Part shown: one piece after another, positions 33,210-40,621 of the stretch
How positions within the stretch are numbered: position 1 is the first letter of the stretch
Layout of the letters: each line of letters begins with the position of its first letter
Source of the DNA: Phycisphaerales bacterium
Lineage (GTDB): Bacteria > Planctomycetota > Phycisphaerae > Phycisphaerales > UBA1924
Reading direction: 5' to 3'
DNA: 64,000 nucleotides
NCBI GenBank assembly: GCA_020846975.1
Contig: JADLCX010000054.1
Location: 124,001 to 188,000 of the forward strand
The notes under the pieces: model-generated
What the model saw: the letters and a program-made list of their open reading frames with translations, nothing else
What the model was told of the DNA's origin: nothing
Databases searched by the model: none
Program-made: the position numbers and the translations under genes

Positions 33210-34343
33210 ATGTCGAAGAAGAAGAAGCGCAAGCTCCCCGCGATCCTGCACTACCCGGCCTACCTGGCGGCCCGAGCGGCGATCGGGTCGATGCTGCTGG
33301 GCGACCTGGAGACGAACCTGCGCGCGGCGCGGGCGGTGGGTCGCGGGTGGGCGAGGTTCGAGCCGAAGCGCGTCAAGCGGGCGATGGAGGCGATCGCGGT
33401 CGCATTCCCGCGGATGCCCGAGGAGGAGCGCCTGCGGCGCGCGATCGAGTCGTACGAGCACCTGTTCATGCTCGCGGTGGAGATGGCGTACACGCCGCGG
33501 CTGATGACGCACGATTCGTGGTCGGAGCGGATCCGGGTGGGGAATCTCGGGCGCACGGTGCGGCACCTGGTCAGCGGGCGGCCGTGCGTGCTGATCACGG
33601 GTCACTCGGGCAACTGGGAACTGCTGGGGTACACGCTGGCGCTGCTGGGGTTCGGGGTCAACGCGCTGTACCGGCCGCTGGACCTCAAGCCGATGGACTC
33701 GTGGCTGCGGCAGACGCGGGAGCGGCGAGGGCTGGTGCTGGTGGACAAGTTCGGGGCGGCGGAGGAGGTGCCGCGGATCATGGACCGGGGCGGGCTGGTG
33801 GGGTTCATCGCGGACCAGAACGCCGGAGACCGCGGGCTGTTCGTGCCGTTCTTCAACCGGCTGGCGAGTTCGTACAAGTCGATCGGGCTGCTGGCCATTC
33901 AGCACGAGGCGCCGGTGATCTGCGGGCAGGCGCGGCGACTGGTGTGGGGGCGCGACGACCGGGCCGAGGCGGGGCAGTTCGGGGTCGCCGACGGGCACGG
34001 GCTGGGGTTTGCGAGCTGGACGGGCGAGCCGTTCCGGTACCGGATCGACATCGAGGACATCATCGAGCCGGAGGACTGGAAGGGGCAGCCGGACCCGCTG
34101 TTCTACATCACCGCACGCTACCGGCGGGCGATCGAGGCGCTGGTGCGGAAGGCCCCGGAACAGAACCTGTGGCTGCACCGGTACTGGAAGAGCCGGCCGC
34201 GGCATGAGCGATTGGGGCGGCCGATGCCGGGCGCGCTGAAAGAGAAGATCCGAGCGTTGCCGTGGATCAGGGATGAGGACATGGGACGTATCGAGGAGTG
34301 GACGGAGCGGGACACGGCTGCGGCGGGTGGGGGAAGGGGATGA
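33210..34343 (+). CDS. LpxL/HtrB-like lysophospholipid acyltransferase
   Basis: 377 aa. This is the late acyltransferase type that adds secondary acyl chains to lipid A (or acylates related lipids) at the inner membrane. The catalytic HSGNWELLG motif (HX4E) is near residue 131, followed by ALYRPLDLKPMDSWL and the FIADQNAGDRGLFVPFFNRL block (usual DQ..G..v.FFG). A helical N-terminus with AAIGSMLLGDLETNLRAARA replaces a long membrane anchor. Size is above the usual 300-310 because of an extended C-terminus. It follows the coiled-coil gene by 46 bp and may share its transcript. The lipid acceptor cannot be told from sequence. Confidence 0.85.
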   Translation: MSKKKKRKLPAILHYPAYLAARAAIGSMLLGDLETNLRAARAVGRGWARFEPKRVKRAMEAIAVAFPRMPEEERLRRAIESYEHLFMLAVEMAYTPRLMTHDSWSERIRVGNLGRTVRHLVSGRPCVLITGHSGNWELLGYTLALLGFGVNALYRPLDLKPMDSWLRQTRERRGLVLVDKFGAAEEVPRIMDRGGLVGFIADQNAGDRGLFVPFFNRLASSYKSIGLLAIQHEAPVICGQARRLVWGRDDRAEAGQFGVADGHGLGFASWTGEPFRYRIDIEDIIEPEDWKGQPDPLFYITARYRRAIEALVRKAPEQNLWLHRYWKSRPRHERLGRPMPGALKEKIRALPWIRDEDMGRIEEWTERDTAAAGGGRG

Positions 34344-34433
34344 GGGGGTGGCGGGGTGAGTGCGAAGGCAGAGCGACTACCTTGTCACCCCGACACTCCG
34401 ACACCCCCACGACACTACACTGAGGAACACGGC

Positions 34434-34877
34434 ATGGCTCTCCAGCCACCCACGGAGCACACGATGTCCGGCAGGCTCGATGGTGTGCGCATCCTGATTG
34501 TTGACGACGACCCGGACATTCTGGAGTCGATCGAGGTCGCGCTGCAGGCCGAGGGGGCGGAGACGATGACGGTCGCGGATGGCAACGCGGCGGTGGCGGC
34601 GTGCCAGTCGGAGGAGCCGCCGGATGTGGTCGTGCTGGACATGATGCTGCCGAAGCGGTCGGGGTTCCTGGTGCTCGAGAAGATCAAGGGGCACGAGGAT
34701 TCGCCGCTGGTGGTGATGGTGACGGCCAACGAGGGCAAGCGGCACCAGGCGTACGCGGAGAGCCTGGGCGTGGACAGCTACCTGCTCAAGCCGGTGCCGC
34801 TGTCGCAGTTGGTGGAGGTGATCGACGACCTGCTGTCGAAGCAGGAGGCGGAGGAGGGGGCGGACGAGGAGGAGTGA
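34434..34877 (+). CDS. single-domain response regulator (receiver)
   Basis: 147 aa. Receiver domain with the acidic pair in ILIVDDDPDIL (residues 20-30), phosphoacceptor Asp69 in VVVLDMMLPKRSG, the switch Thr97 in VVMVTANEG and Lys119 in SYLLKPVPLSQL. There is no output domain: the tail is a short acidic EEGADEEE. It would act by protein contact, as CheY or Spo0F do. The ATG at 34434 has a TACACT element 13 bases upstream and a weak GAGGAA; the kinase partner is not in this window. The leader contains the recurrent CACCCCGACACTCCGACACC string (34387-34406). Confidence 0.9.
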   Translation: MALQPPTEHTMSGRLDGVRILIVDDDPDILESIEVALQAEGAETMTVADGNAAVAACQSEEPPDVVVLDMMLPKRSGFLVLEKIKGHEDSPLVVMVTANEGKRHQAYAESLGVDSYLLKPVPLSQLVEVIDDLLSKQEAEEGADEEE

Positions 34878-34902
34878 GCGGCGGAGACCGCGGCCGCACC
34901 GC

Positions 34903-34908
34903 TACACT
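34903..34908 (+). promoter_or_regulatory. TACACT -10 element before the GTG at 34918
   Basis: TACACT ends 9 bases before the GTG start of the 116-aa gene; no Shine-Dalgarno sequence lies between. Confidence 0.4.
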
Positions 34909-34917
34909 CCCCGCCCC

Positions 34918-35268
34918 GTGGCCAGAAAACGGACCATCGTGCTCATCAACCAGCCCGCCGGCGCGGCGGGCGGCGGCGCGATGGAACCCTTGGGCACGGT
35001 GGGCGAGGTCGTCGAGGGGCTGGGCCGGTTCAACGTCGCGGGCGACGGTTCGGGCCCGCGCGGCATGGGCAACGCGGCGGGGATGAGCGTGCTGTACGGG
35101 CCGGGGTTCATCGTCGAACTGCCCGGCGATGGCGACCCGAAGTCGGACGTGATGCAGGTGATGGTGACGATCACGGATGAGGACTTCGCGTGGCCGGTCT
35201 TGAGCCGGATGTGCAAGGACCGGAAGTGGAAGATGATGGACCCGGACTCCGGGCGAACGTTCGGGTGA
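34918..35268 (+). CDS. conserved-looking small protein, function unknown (116 aa)
   Basis: 116 aa, soluble. It begins MARKRTIVLINQPAGAAGGG and continues with a strand-rich middle (GMSVLYGPGFIVELPGD, DVMQVMVTITDEDFAWPVLS). A short basic helix closes it (RMCKDRKWKMMDPDSGRTFG). The alternation suggests a small alpha/beta domain. No family is recognised. The GTG start is supported by the upstream TACACT. It lies between the response regulator and another small leaderless gene. Confidence 0.6.
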   Translation: MARKRTIVLINQPAGAAGGGAMEPLGTVGEVVEGLGRFNVAGDGSGPRGMGNAAGMSVLYGPGFIVELPGDGDPKSDVMQVMVTITDEDFAWPVLSRMCKDRKWKMMDPDSGRTFG

Positions 35269-35293
35269 TGCGGCGTGGGCGGTGCGACGCTTC

Positions 35294-35299
35294 TACCCT
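35294..35299 (+). promoter_or_regulatory. TACCCT -10 element before the ATG at 35307
   Basis: TACCCT ends 7 bases before the ATG at 35307, in the same leaderless spacing as the acyltransferase and Hsp70 genes. Confidence 0.45.
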
Positions 35300-35306
35300 T
35301 GCCATC

Positions 35307-35708
35307 ATGCCCCAGGAAACCAAGTCCATGCCCGAACCCGCCGCGGCCGCGTCGCCGGTGGGCCAGACCTACGACCTCGGCGAGGATGCCGCGTTCGCCA
35401 CGCAGGCGATCGAGAAGGCCTTCGACTTTCGAGGGGATGTGACGCTGACGCTCGGAGACGGGCGGACGGTGTCAGGCTACCTCTTCGACCGCCAGCGCGG
35501 CCGGGGCTCGGCTGATTCCTTCATCCGGCTCATGCCCTCGATCCCCGGCGAGCCGAACATCAAGGTGGCGTACACCGACATCCGCAGGCTGGCCTTCAGC
35601 GACCGCGACCCCGCGGCGGGCAAGAGCTTCGAGACCTGGGTGAAGAAGTACGTCGAGAAGAAACTGGCGGGGGAGAAGGCGAGCATTGAGAGCGAAACCC
35701 TGGACTGA
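35307..35708 (+). CDS. small conserved-looking protein with an Sm-like strand pattern (133 aa)
   Basis: 133 aa. After a flexible Ala/Pro N-terminus come YDLGEDAAFATQAIEKAFDF, then FRGDVTLTLGDGRTVSGYLF and VAYTDIRRLAFSDRDPAAGK. A basic helix follows (FETWVKKYVEKKLAGEKAS). The stretch VTLTLGDGRTVSGYLFDRQ..IRLM....VAYTDIRRLAF has the strand order of an Sm/SH3-like small barrel with a C-terminal helix; this is a guess from pattern only. The start is supported by a TACCCT element 7 bases upstream. Confidence 0.6.
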   Translation: MPQETKSMPEPAAAASPVGQTYDLGEDAAFATQAIEKAFDFRGDVTLTLGDGRTVSGYLFDRQRGRGSADSFIRLMPSIPGEPNIKVAYTDIRRLAFSDRDPAAGKSFETWVKKYVEKKLAGEKASIESETLD

Positions 35709-35720
35709 GAGTCACTGGTT

Positions 35721-36161
35721 ATGGTGTGGAAGCATCAGGGGATCTCTGAACAGGCCAAGGCCGCAATCTACCGAAGGAAGGATGCGCGTGCCCTGTTTTC
35801 CAAGGGTGAACCTCATGCACGCGGAGCCATGTACCTCGCTGGGTATGCGATCGAGTGCAAGATCAAGGCCAAGGCTATGGAGCGGCACAGATGTTCCACA
35901 CTGGCCGCACTGCGTAAGAAGCTCGACCTTGAGCACGAGAGCGTCTATTCCCACGGACTTGAAGCTCTCGTGACCGACCTTTTGCCCAAAGGCACGCGAT
36001 TGCGTCTGTTCACGGGCGAAGCGAGGTTGGCGTTCACGAGTCAGGTGAACACCTGGTCGCCGGAGTGGCGATACGATCCCAAGTCTCCGGGCGTGCCCAA
36101 GGCACAGAAGTTCTTGGAGGCGATCGGCGAAGTGTGGGATTGGCTGGAGAACAACGCTTGA
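35721..36161 (+). CDS. HEPN-like helical protein
   Basis: 146 aa, mostly helical. The segment RGAMYLAGYAIECKIKAKAM (about residues 34-53) resembles the core helix of HEPN domains (YLaGyAiEc.lKA). Unlike toxin-type HEPN RNases, no clear RX4-6H motif follows, so a binding or regulatory HEPN is more likely than a nuclease. The C-terminal half contains LEHESVYSHGLEALVTDLLP and a Trp-rich end (WSPEWRYDPKSPG, WDWLENNA). Its stop codon overlaps the start of the next gene (TTGA), so the two are translationally coupled and probably work together. Confidence 0.6.
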   Translation: MVWKHQGISEQAKAAIYRRKDARALFSKGEPHARGAMYLAGYAIECKIKAKAMERHRCSTLAALRKKLDLEHESVYSHGLEALVTDLLPKGTRLRLFTGEARLAFTSQVNTWSPEWRYDPKSPGVPKAQKFLEAIGEVWDWLENNA

Positions 36162-36460
36162 ACAAGTCATCCGCCAAGAGAGCGAGCCGCAAGTCTCGCT
36201 CGCCCGCGAGAGGGTCGCTCGACCTCAAGAGGAAGCTCGAAGACGCGCTTCGCACGCGGTTCAGGAGTGACACGATCGATGTCTCCGACGGGTACAAGGG
36301 CAACGTGCATGTCCTCGTAGTCTCTCGCAAGTTTGACGGCAAGAGCGACTACGAGCGGCAGGAAATGCTCCACCAGATCATCAACGACGCCAACCTGACG
36401 AAGGCTCAGATCGGCAAGATCAGCCTGTTGCTGGCCATGAGCCCGGCGGAGATCAAGTAA
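36158..36460 (+). CDS. BolA-like small protein coupled to the HEPN-like gene
   Basis: About 100 aa. After a basic N-terminus (SSAKRASRKSRSPARGS), the segments LKRKLEDALRTRF, VHVLVVSRKFDGKSDYERQE and IGKISLLLAMSPAEIK follow the BolA order. BolA has helix, V.V.S..F.GKS...RQ.., and a last strand .isl.l.tp.Ei. BolA proteins are small KH-like domains that partner with monothiol glutaredoxins or bind nucleic acid. The usual conserved histidines are not evident, so this is a distant or modified member. The start is the TTG at 36158, overlapping the HEPN-like stop by 4 bases. Partner role of the pair is inferred from overlap only. Confidence 0.5.
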   Translation: MNKSSAKRASRKSRSPARGSLDLKRKLEDALRTRFRSDTIDVSDGYKGNVHVLVVSRKFDGKSDYERQEMLHQIINDANLTKAQIGKISLLLAMSPAEIK

Positions 36461-36502
36461 CCGCGGTTGGGTTGAAACGAAAGGTCGCCGTTCTCGATTG
36501 CC

Positions 36503-36805
36503 ATGCCCACGTACGTCTACGAAATCCTCGACAAGCGCGGCGAGCCGACGGGCAAGAGCTTCGAGCACTTCCAGTCGATGAAGGATGCCGCTCTCACCAA
36601 GCACCCGGAGACGGGCGAGCCCTGCCGCCGCGCGATCGTCGCGCCGGCGATCGCGGGGAACGCCTCGCCGCTCAAAGAGAAGGGCCGGCTGAGCAACAAG
36701 AACCTCGAGCGGTTGGGTTTCACGAAATACGAGCGCAAGGGCAAGGGGTACATGGAGCGCGTGGCGGGGAAGGAAGGGCCGCGGAGCATTTCGGCGGATG
36801 ACTGA
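36503..36805 (+). CDS. FmdB-like small protein lacking the zinc cysteines
   Basis: 100 aa. It starts MPTYVYEILDKRGEPTGKSF, continues EHFQSMKDAALTKHPETGEP, then CRRAIVAPAIAG. This aligns by eye with FmdB-type putative regulatory proteins (MPtYeY.C..CG..fE.fQsM.D..Lt.CPeCg..vrR). All but one of the expected cysteines are replaced: the first CxxCG by ILDKRG and the second by HPETG. The fold may persist without zinc. The tail (LSNKNLERLGFTKYERKGKG) is basic. Function of FmdB-like proteins is poorly known. It is the last gene before the AT-richer block. Confidence 0.65.
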   Translation: MPTYVYEILDKRGEPTGKSFEHFQSMKDAALTKHPETGEPCRRAIVAPAIAGNASPLKEKGRLSNKNLERLGFTKYERKGKGYMERVAGKEGPRSISADD

Positions 36806-36806
36806 C

Positions 36807-38033
36807 TCACCTCAAGAGGTCTCGTCCACGAACTCCGTCGAGCGTGTGATGTCCTAGAGGGAGACCCGCTCCGTGCATTGCCCCGGGCCAAGGGCCGTCA
36901 GCACCGGCCACTGCGGACCCTCGAAACTCCTGTCCTCGGAACTCGCTCGCCGAACAATCACCGAGAGCTACGCGTTCCTCCTCGTTGAGTCGAAGAGACT
37001 CCGCGCTGCCGTAGCGATATGCGTCCAACAAGATCACTTTGTTTGCGGGGTATGCTAACTCATACCAGCGTTGCGAGCCTCGCTGCGCTGGACCGGTGCG
37101 AGACGCGAGATTCCAGTACTTGGCGTGCGCAACCGTGACGCACGGCAGGTAGAAATGTGTACTACCTCCAGGATCGGACGGTGAATCCGGCGACCGAAAG
37201 ACCGCTGAGAAGTTGTCTCCCCCATAATATCCATCGGCGAGCGCGACATTCCATGAAAAGTGCGCACCGAAGTACGGAACAGTCGCTCGGTATCCATTCG
37301 CGGGGTTGATCACCTCCGAAAACGCCTGACTTGGATCTAGAAAGAAGGGGAACTGTCCGTCGTGATCAACGGCGTACGTGGCAAGCACCTGCGTATGAGA
37401 CCGCAAGGTCGCCACAGAGCTCGTCGTACGCGCTCTCGCCCGAACGCTCTCAAATGATGGCATCAAGAGAGCGACCAATATGCTGACCAGCCCGATTACG
37501 AGCAACAGTTCCACCAGCGTGAATCCGGCACGAGCATTGCCAGCGGCAGTTACACCGGGGTGCGTGACACCCTGTGCTCTCACACGACCGCGCAGCCACA
37601 GCGCCAGAGATACACACAGAGCAAGACATGCATTGCGAGCGATCAGCCACCAAGCCTCGTCGTGCCAACCGATCAGTCGATCAAGTTGCCCCCCACATCC
37701 GCACGAGGGCTGTACACCTACAAGCAGATGCATGATGAAGAACGCTGTATACAGCAACAGCAACACCAGCATTACCGTGGATGGCCATCTGCGATCGAGA
37801 TTTGACATCATGGCACCCGCAACACACACCTCTGTCGCTGGCACTGCAAACGCAATCGCCAATAGCCATGATCGTGGCACTAACGTCCATGTAGACAGAT
37901 CTCGTACAAATACCGGAATGTCCGCGAACTTTGCGATACCGACGATCACCACGTATGAAGACAGCAAGAGTGTAATGATAACACACGCCACTTGGCACAT
38001 ACGCGGACTCTCTTTTTCAGTTGCACGCTTCAT
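36807..38033 (-). CDS. fusion of MauE-like membrane domain and type IV prepilin-like domain
   Basis: 408 aa. Residues 1-150 form four membrane helices in MauE/DoxX pattern (CVIITLLLSSYVVIVGIAKF; WLLAIAFAVPATEVCVAGAM; VMLVLLLLYTAFFIMHLLVG) with the CGCGG motif typical of MauE. Residues 165-190 carry a prepilin signal: ARAG-FTLVELLLVIGLVSI, with cleavage expected after Gly and Glu at position +5. The rest is a pseudopilin-like globular domain (VRARARTTSSVATLRSHTQV) ending HTLDGVRGRDLLR, a type of end common in planctomycete prepilins. MauE proteins help disulphide handling in the periplasm. It is the third gene of a minus-strand run with a cysteine-rich secreted peptide 10 bp upstream. The start ATG 38033 excludes a long arginine-rich upstream frame. 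Confidence 0.75.
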   Translation of the reverse strand: MKRATEKESPRMCQVACVIITLLLSSYVVIVGIAKFADIPVFVRDLSTWTLVPRSWLLAIAFAVPATEVCVAGAMMSNLDRRWPSTVMLVLLLLYTAFFIMHLLVGVQPSCGCGGQLDRLIGWHDEAWWLIARNACLALCVSLALWLRGRVRAQGVTHPGVTAAGNARAGFTLVELLLVIGLVSILVALLMPSFESVRARARTTSSVATLRSHTQVLATYAVDHDGQFPFFLDPSQAFSEVINPANGYRATVPYFGAHFSWNVALADGYYGGDNFSAVFRSPDSPSDPGGSTHFYLPCVTVAHAKYWNLASRTGPAQRGSQRWYELAYPANKVILLDAYRYGSAESLRLNEEERVALGDCSASEFRGQEFRGSAVAGADGPWPGAMHGAGLPLGHHTLDGVRGRDLLR

Positions 38034-38043
38034 AACGATCTTG

Positions 38044-38436
38044 CTATGGACAACTTGCGCCCGTAAGCGTGTAGCTGTAACAGTTGCTCGCGATTGAGCA
38101 GGGGGCCGTGGTCGTTGCAGGAGAGCATGTCGATCCATGACACTTGGCAGGGTTCCACTTGCATCCGGCTGATCCGGCCGACGTGAACGCCTTCTTTCCC
38201 GGAGTGCCCTTGGCAACATCGTTGATGTTGGGATTCCCTCCTGGGCAGATCCAGTCTCCGCACACAATGCCACCGCACACCCTGGCGACATCGGGCTGTG
38301 CCCCGACGGCGACAGAGCAGCACGAGGGCGTGATTGCGATATAGCAGGAGTTCGCCGCCATGACAGCCGTAGCCAAGCAAGCAGCGGCCAACGCACCGTA
38401 CACGGCACCGGGTGAACGATTCGCGGATGACGACAT
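38044..38436 (-). CDS. secreted cysteine-rich peptide
   Basis: 130 aa. A signal peptide (SPGAVYGALAAACLATAVMA) is followed by about 100 residues with many cysteines (NSCYIAITPSCCSV, VCGGIVCGDWICPGG, GCKWNPAKCHGSTCSP, SNCYSYTLTGASC). They are enough for several disulphides. No family is recognised. It lies 10 bp upstream of the MauE-prepilin fusion and 34 bp downstream of another secreted-protein gene, all on the minus strand. A MauE-type protein next to a disulphide-rich secreted product suggests oxidative folding as the common theme; this is inference. Confidence 0.65.
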   Translation of the reverse strand: MSSSANRSPGAVYGALAAACLATAVMAANSCYIAITPSCCSVAVGAQPDVARVCGGIVCGDWICPGGNPNINDVAKGTPGKKAFTSAGSAGCKWNPAKCHGSTCSPATTTAPCSIASNCYSYTLTGASCP

Positions 38437-38470
38437 GAGCGAGCCCTTTCAAGTGTTTGAGGCCATCGGA

Positions 38471-39622
38471 CTACTGCGTTGCGGCGCTGCGACGGAGTCG
38501 CAACGCAACGAGCGCCGCGATAATGCAACCACAGCACACCCACCCTGAAGTACGTAACCATGCGCACTCACGTTTGAGACGCGAGGGAGGAATTGCAAGT
38601 GTTGAGACGCCCGACTGATCGCGCGTTGTCTGGAGTCTGACACCGCTTCGCAAATCCATCGTAATCGTGGGAGACACCACGCCCCTGATGACATCCGGCG
38701 TGCCTGGCTCCGGCACCTTGACCAACCGCTCCACGTAGTCGGCAGTCACCTGCTCTGCGGAGTGATACGCATATGTACGGAACATGCGATTCCCCTCCAC
38801 GAACTGTTCTACTCGCGACGGCACATGCAGGTTGACCACATCACGATGTTGGACGTCGTAAGAACGATAAACGACTCCTTCGTTCGGGTCGCCCGACGCC
38901 GGCAAGACCGATAGTTCACTTATGAACCCGCGTTCATCGGACCTGTTCCATCCACCTCGCACTTCAATCTGCCAGCCGTTCTTCGGCTCGGTCCGCCCTA
39001 CCCACTGTGATCCGCTCACCACGACCACCGGGGCCGGAGCATGCAGCGTCGCAGCGTGGGATATCCCGGATGTTAACAGCAGCGCCAACTGATTCTTCAT
39101 TACATTCGACCATTGACGCCGATCGAACCCGGGGTCCGGGTTGGCCGTGTCCTGAATATCAAGCCCTTCTGCGGACATAGCCCAGGACACATCACCGTTG
39201 ACAGCTATATCCGCGAACGCACCCGCGATGGACTTCGGGGAAATGCTCGTGCAGTTCATCCTGAGCACATCACCGTTCGACCAGAGTGTCCACTCCGATG
39301 TGGGCGGGCTTCCAGCTCGGACGGCATCGTATCGTTCGAGGATCGTTCGTTGAGGTGCGTTCGGGCTGCTGCCGACCAATCGCCGCAGTTCCGTGAGTTC
39401 CGCGGGCTTCGGTACGTAAACATCTGCCATGTGCCAACGAATCATGACGAGATTGGAAGGCGGCATGCCGCGAGCCAACTCCCATTGAGAGTCTAGCCAC
39501 GATTGAACGGCAGCCTGATCCTGAGCTAAGCCAACTCCCGTCGATGCGACAGCAGCAATAGCGCCAACACCGTATGTCAGAATTCGATGAGCCAAGTCGC
39601 ACACTCCGAGATACGGAAGCAC
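38471..39622 (-). CDS. exported protein with C-terminal membrane anchor, function unknown
   Basis: 383 aa. The signal peptide (ILTYGVGAIAAVASTGVGLA) is followed by a soluble domain of about 320 residues (SWLDSQWELARGMPPSNLVM, RGGWNRSDERGFISELSVLP, VVYRSYDVQHRDVVNLHVPS). A C-terminal helix (TSGWVCCGCIIAALVALRLR) is capped by a basic end. It is first in the minus-strand trio with the cysteine-rich peptide and MauE-prepilin fusion. DNA composition is visibly more AT-rich than the neighbouring genes. No family is recognised. Confidence 0.65.
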   Translation of the reverse strand: MLPYLGVCDLAHRILTYGVGAIAAVASTGVGLAQDQAAVQSWLDSQWELARGMPPSNLVMIRWHMADVYVPKPAELTELRRLVGSSPNAPQRTILERYDAVRAGSPPTSEWTLWSNGDVLRMNCTSISPKSIAGAFADIAVNGDVSWAMSAEGLDIQDTANPDPGFDRRQWSNVMKNQLALLLTSGISHAATLHAPAPVVVVSGSQWVGRTEPKNGWQIEVRGGWNRSDERGFISELSVLPASGDPNEGVVYRSYDVQHRDVVNLHVPSRVEQFVEGNRMFRTYAYHSAEQVTADYVERLVKVPEPGTPDVIRGVVSPTITMDLRSGVRLQTTRDQSGVSTLAIPPSRLKRECAWLRTSGWVCCGCIIAALVALRLRRSAATQ

Positions 39623-39770
39623 ACGAATCCGGCTACAACCTCGTGCAGTCGCACAATCAAGAGCGAGTGCAGTTGAGTCAGAATACTCCCCCCCCCCTTG
39701 ATGTCAAGCAGATTGTCCATGCAAACCGCTTGACAGCGACGGTCCACATCGGCTTGTGCGAGACTCCTCA

Positions 39771-39776
39771 TAGAAT
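39771..39776 (+). promoter_or_regulatory. TAGAAT -10 element of the tsaE gene
   Basis: TAGAAT ends 5 bases before the ATG at 39782; a leaderless or nearly leaderless start. A 10-C homopolymer (39688-39697) lies about 75 bases upstream at the edge of the AT-richer block. Confidence 0.4.
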
Positions 39777-39781
39777 CTCGG

Positions 39782-40558
39782 ATGCCCTCCCCAAAATGGC
39801 TGATCGCTTCTCGAAGTGAGTCTGAGACCCTTTCCATCGGCCTCGTGCTGGCGACGATCGCACGCCCGGGCGACCTGATCGCCATCGATGGCCCGCTGGG
39901 CGCGGGCAAGACGCGGCTGGTGCGCGGGCTTGCGCTGGGGCTGGGGTTTGATGCGGGCGTGGTGAGTTCGCCAACCTATGTCGTCGTCAATGAGTACGTG
40001 CGCGGGGCGGGGGGTGGCGAGGCCGACGAGCCGATCCGGCTGTTCCACGCGGATGCGTATCGCCTCACGAGCGCCGAGGATCTCGACAGCCTCGGCTGGG
40101 AGCGCATCATCGACGGCTCGGCGATCGTCGCGATCGAGTGGGCGGAGCGGATCGCGCCCGCGCTGGTCGAAGCGGAGACGCAGCGGGGACTGTCGGTGTG
40201 GCGCGTGCGGATGGAGCCCGTGGCAGACGAGACGGCGGGCGAGGGGATGACCCTGCGCCGCGTGACGATCGAGCCGCCGCGCGCGGGGGCGTGGGCGGCG
40301 CGCGAGGGCGCGGTCGAGCTTCGCCGGCTCGCGGCGGTGCTCGGCGAGGGCGCATCGCGTGGCGGACATGGCCAGCGCCTGCCCCGCGGGTGGGCCCGCT
40401 GCCCCAGCACAGGCAAGCCCGTGCCGCCGGATTCGCCGACGTTCCCGTTTGCCGACGATCGTGCTCGCCTGGCGGACCTCGGGCGATGGATGAGCGGAGC
40501 GTACACCATCAGCCGCCAGCTGACACAGGAAGATGAGGACAAGGCCACTGGCGCATGA
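39782..40558 (+). CDS. tsaE: TsaE ATPase fused to a degenerate YacG-like domain
   Basis: 258 aa. TsaE is the ATPase that works with TsaB/TsaD in forming the universal tRNA modification t6A. The Walker A is GPLGAGKT (residues 37-44), followed by GVVSSPTYVVVNEY, FHADAYRLTSAEDLDSLGWE and VAIEWAERI, all standard TsaE blocks. From residue 206 an added tail reads CPSTGKPVPP, then FPFADDRARLADLGRWMSGA. It matches YacG/DUF329 (CPxCgkpv...fRPFCSkRCr..DLg.W), a gyrase-inhibiting zinc ribbon, but three of the four cysteines are replaced (T, A, A). It leads the ExbB/ExbD genes in the same direction. Confidence 0.88.
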   Translation: MPSPKWLIASRSESETLSIGLVLATIARPGDLIAIDGPLGAGKTRLVRGLALGLGFDAGVVSSPTYVVVNEYVRGAGGGEADEPIRLFHADAYRLTSAEDLDSLGWERIIDGSAIVAIEWAERIAPALVEAETQRGLSVWRVRMEPVADETAGEGMTLRRVTIEPPRAGAWAAREGAVELRRLAAVLGEGASRGGHGQRLPRGWARCPSTGKPVPPDSPTFPFADDRARLADLGRWMSGAYTISRQLTQEDEDKATGA

Positions 40559-40594
40559 GACGCGTTGGCCGGGTAGAACTCACGAGTGCCGAAC

Positions 40595-40617
40595 GCCACG
40601 GGCTGGAAGCCCGTGCC
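40595..40617. repeat. palindrome GCCACGGGCT-GGA-AGCCCGTGCC before the ExbB-like gene
   Basis: Near-perfect 10-bp arms with a GGA centre lie 19 bp before the ATG at 40636, in the 5' region of the proton-channel operon. It is a variant of the dispersed palindrome family. Confidence 0.65.
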
Positions 40618-40621
40618 ACGC

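Noticed and set aside
38034..38567. Long N-terminal extension of the MauE-prepilin fusion
   Set aside because: The extension is Arg/Pro-rich and overlaps the cysteine-rich peptide gene in another frame; the ATG at 38033 starts directly before the first membrane helix.
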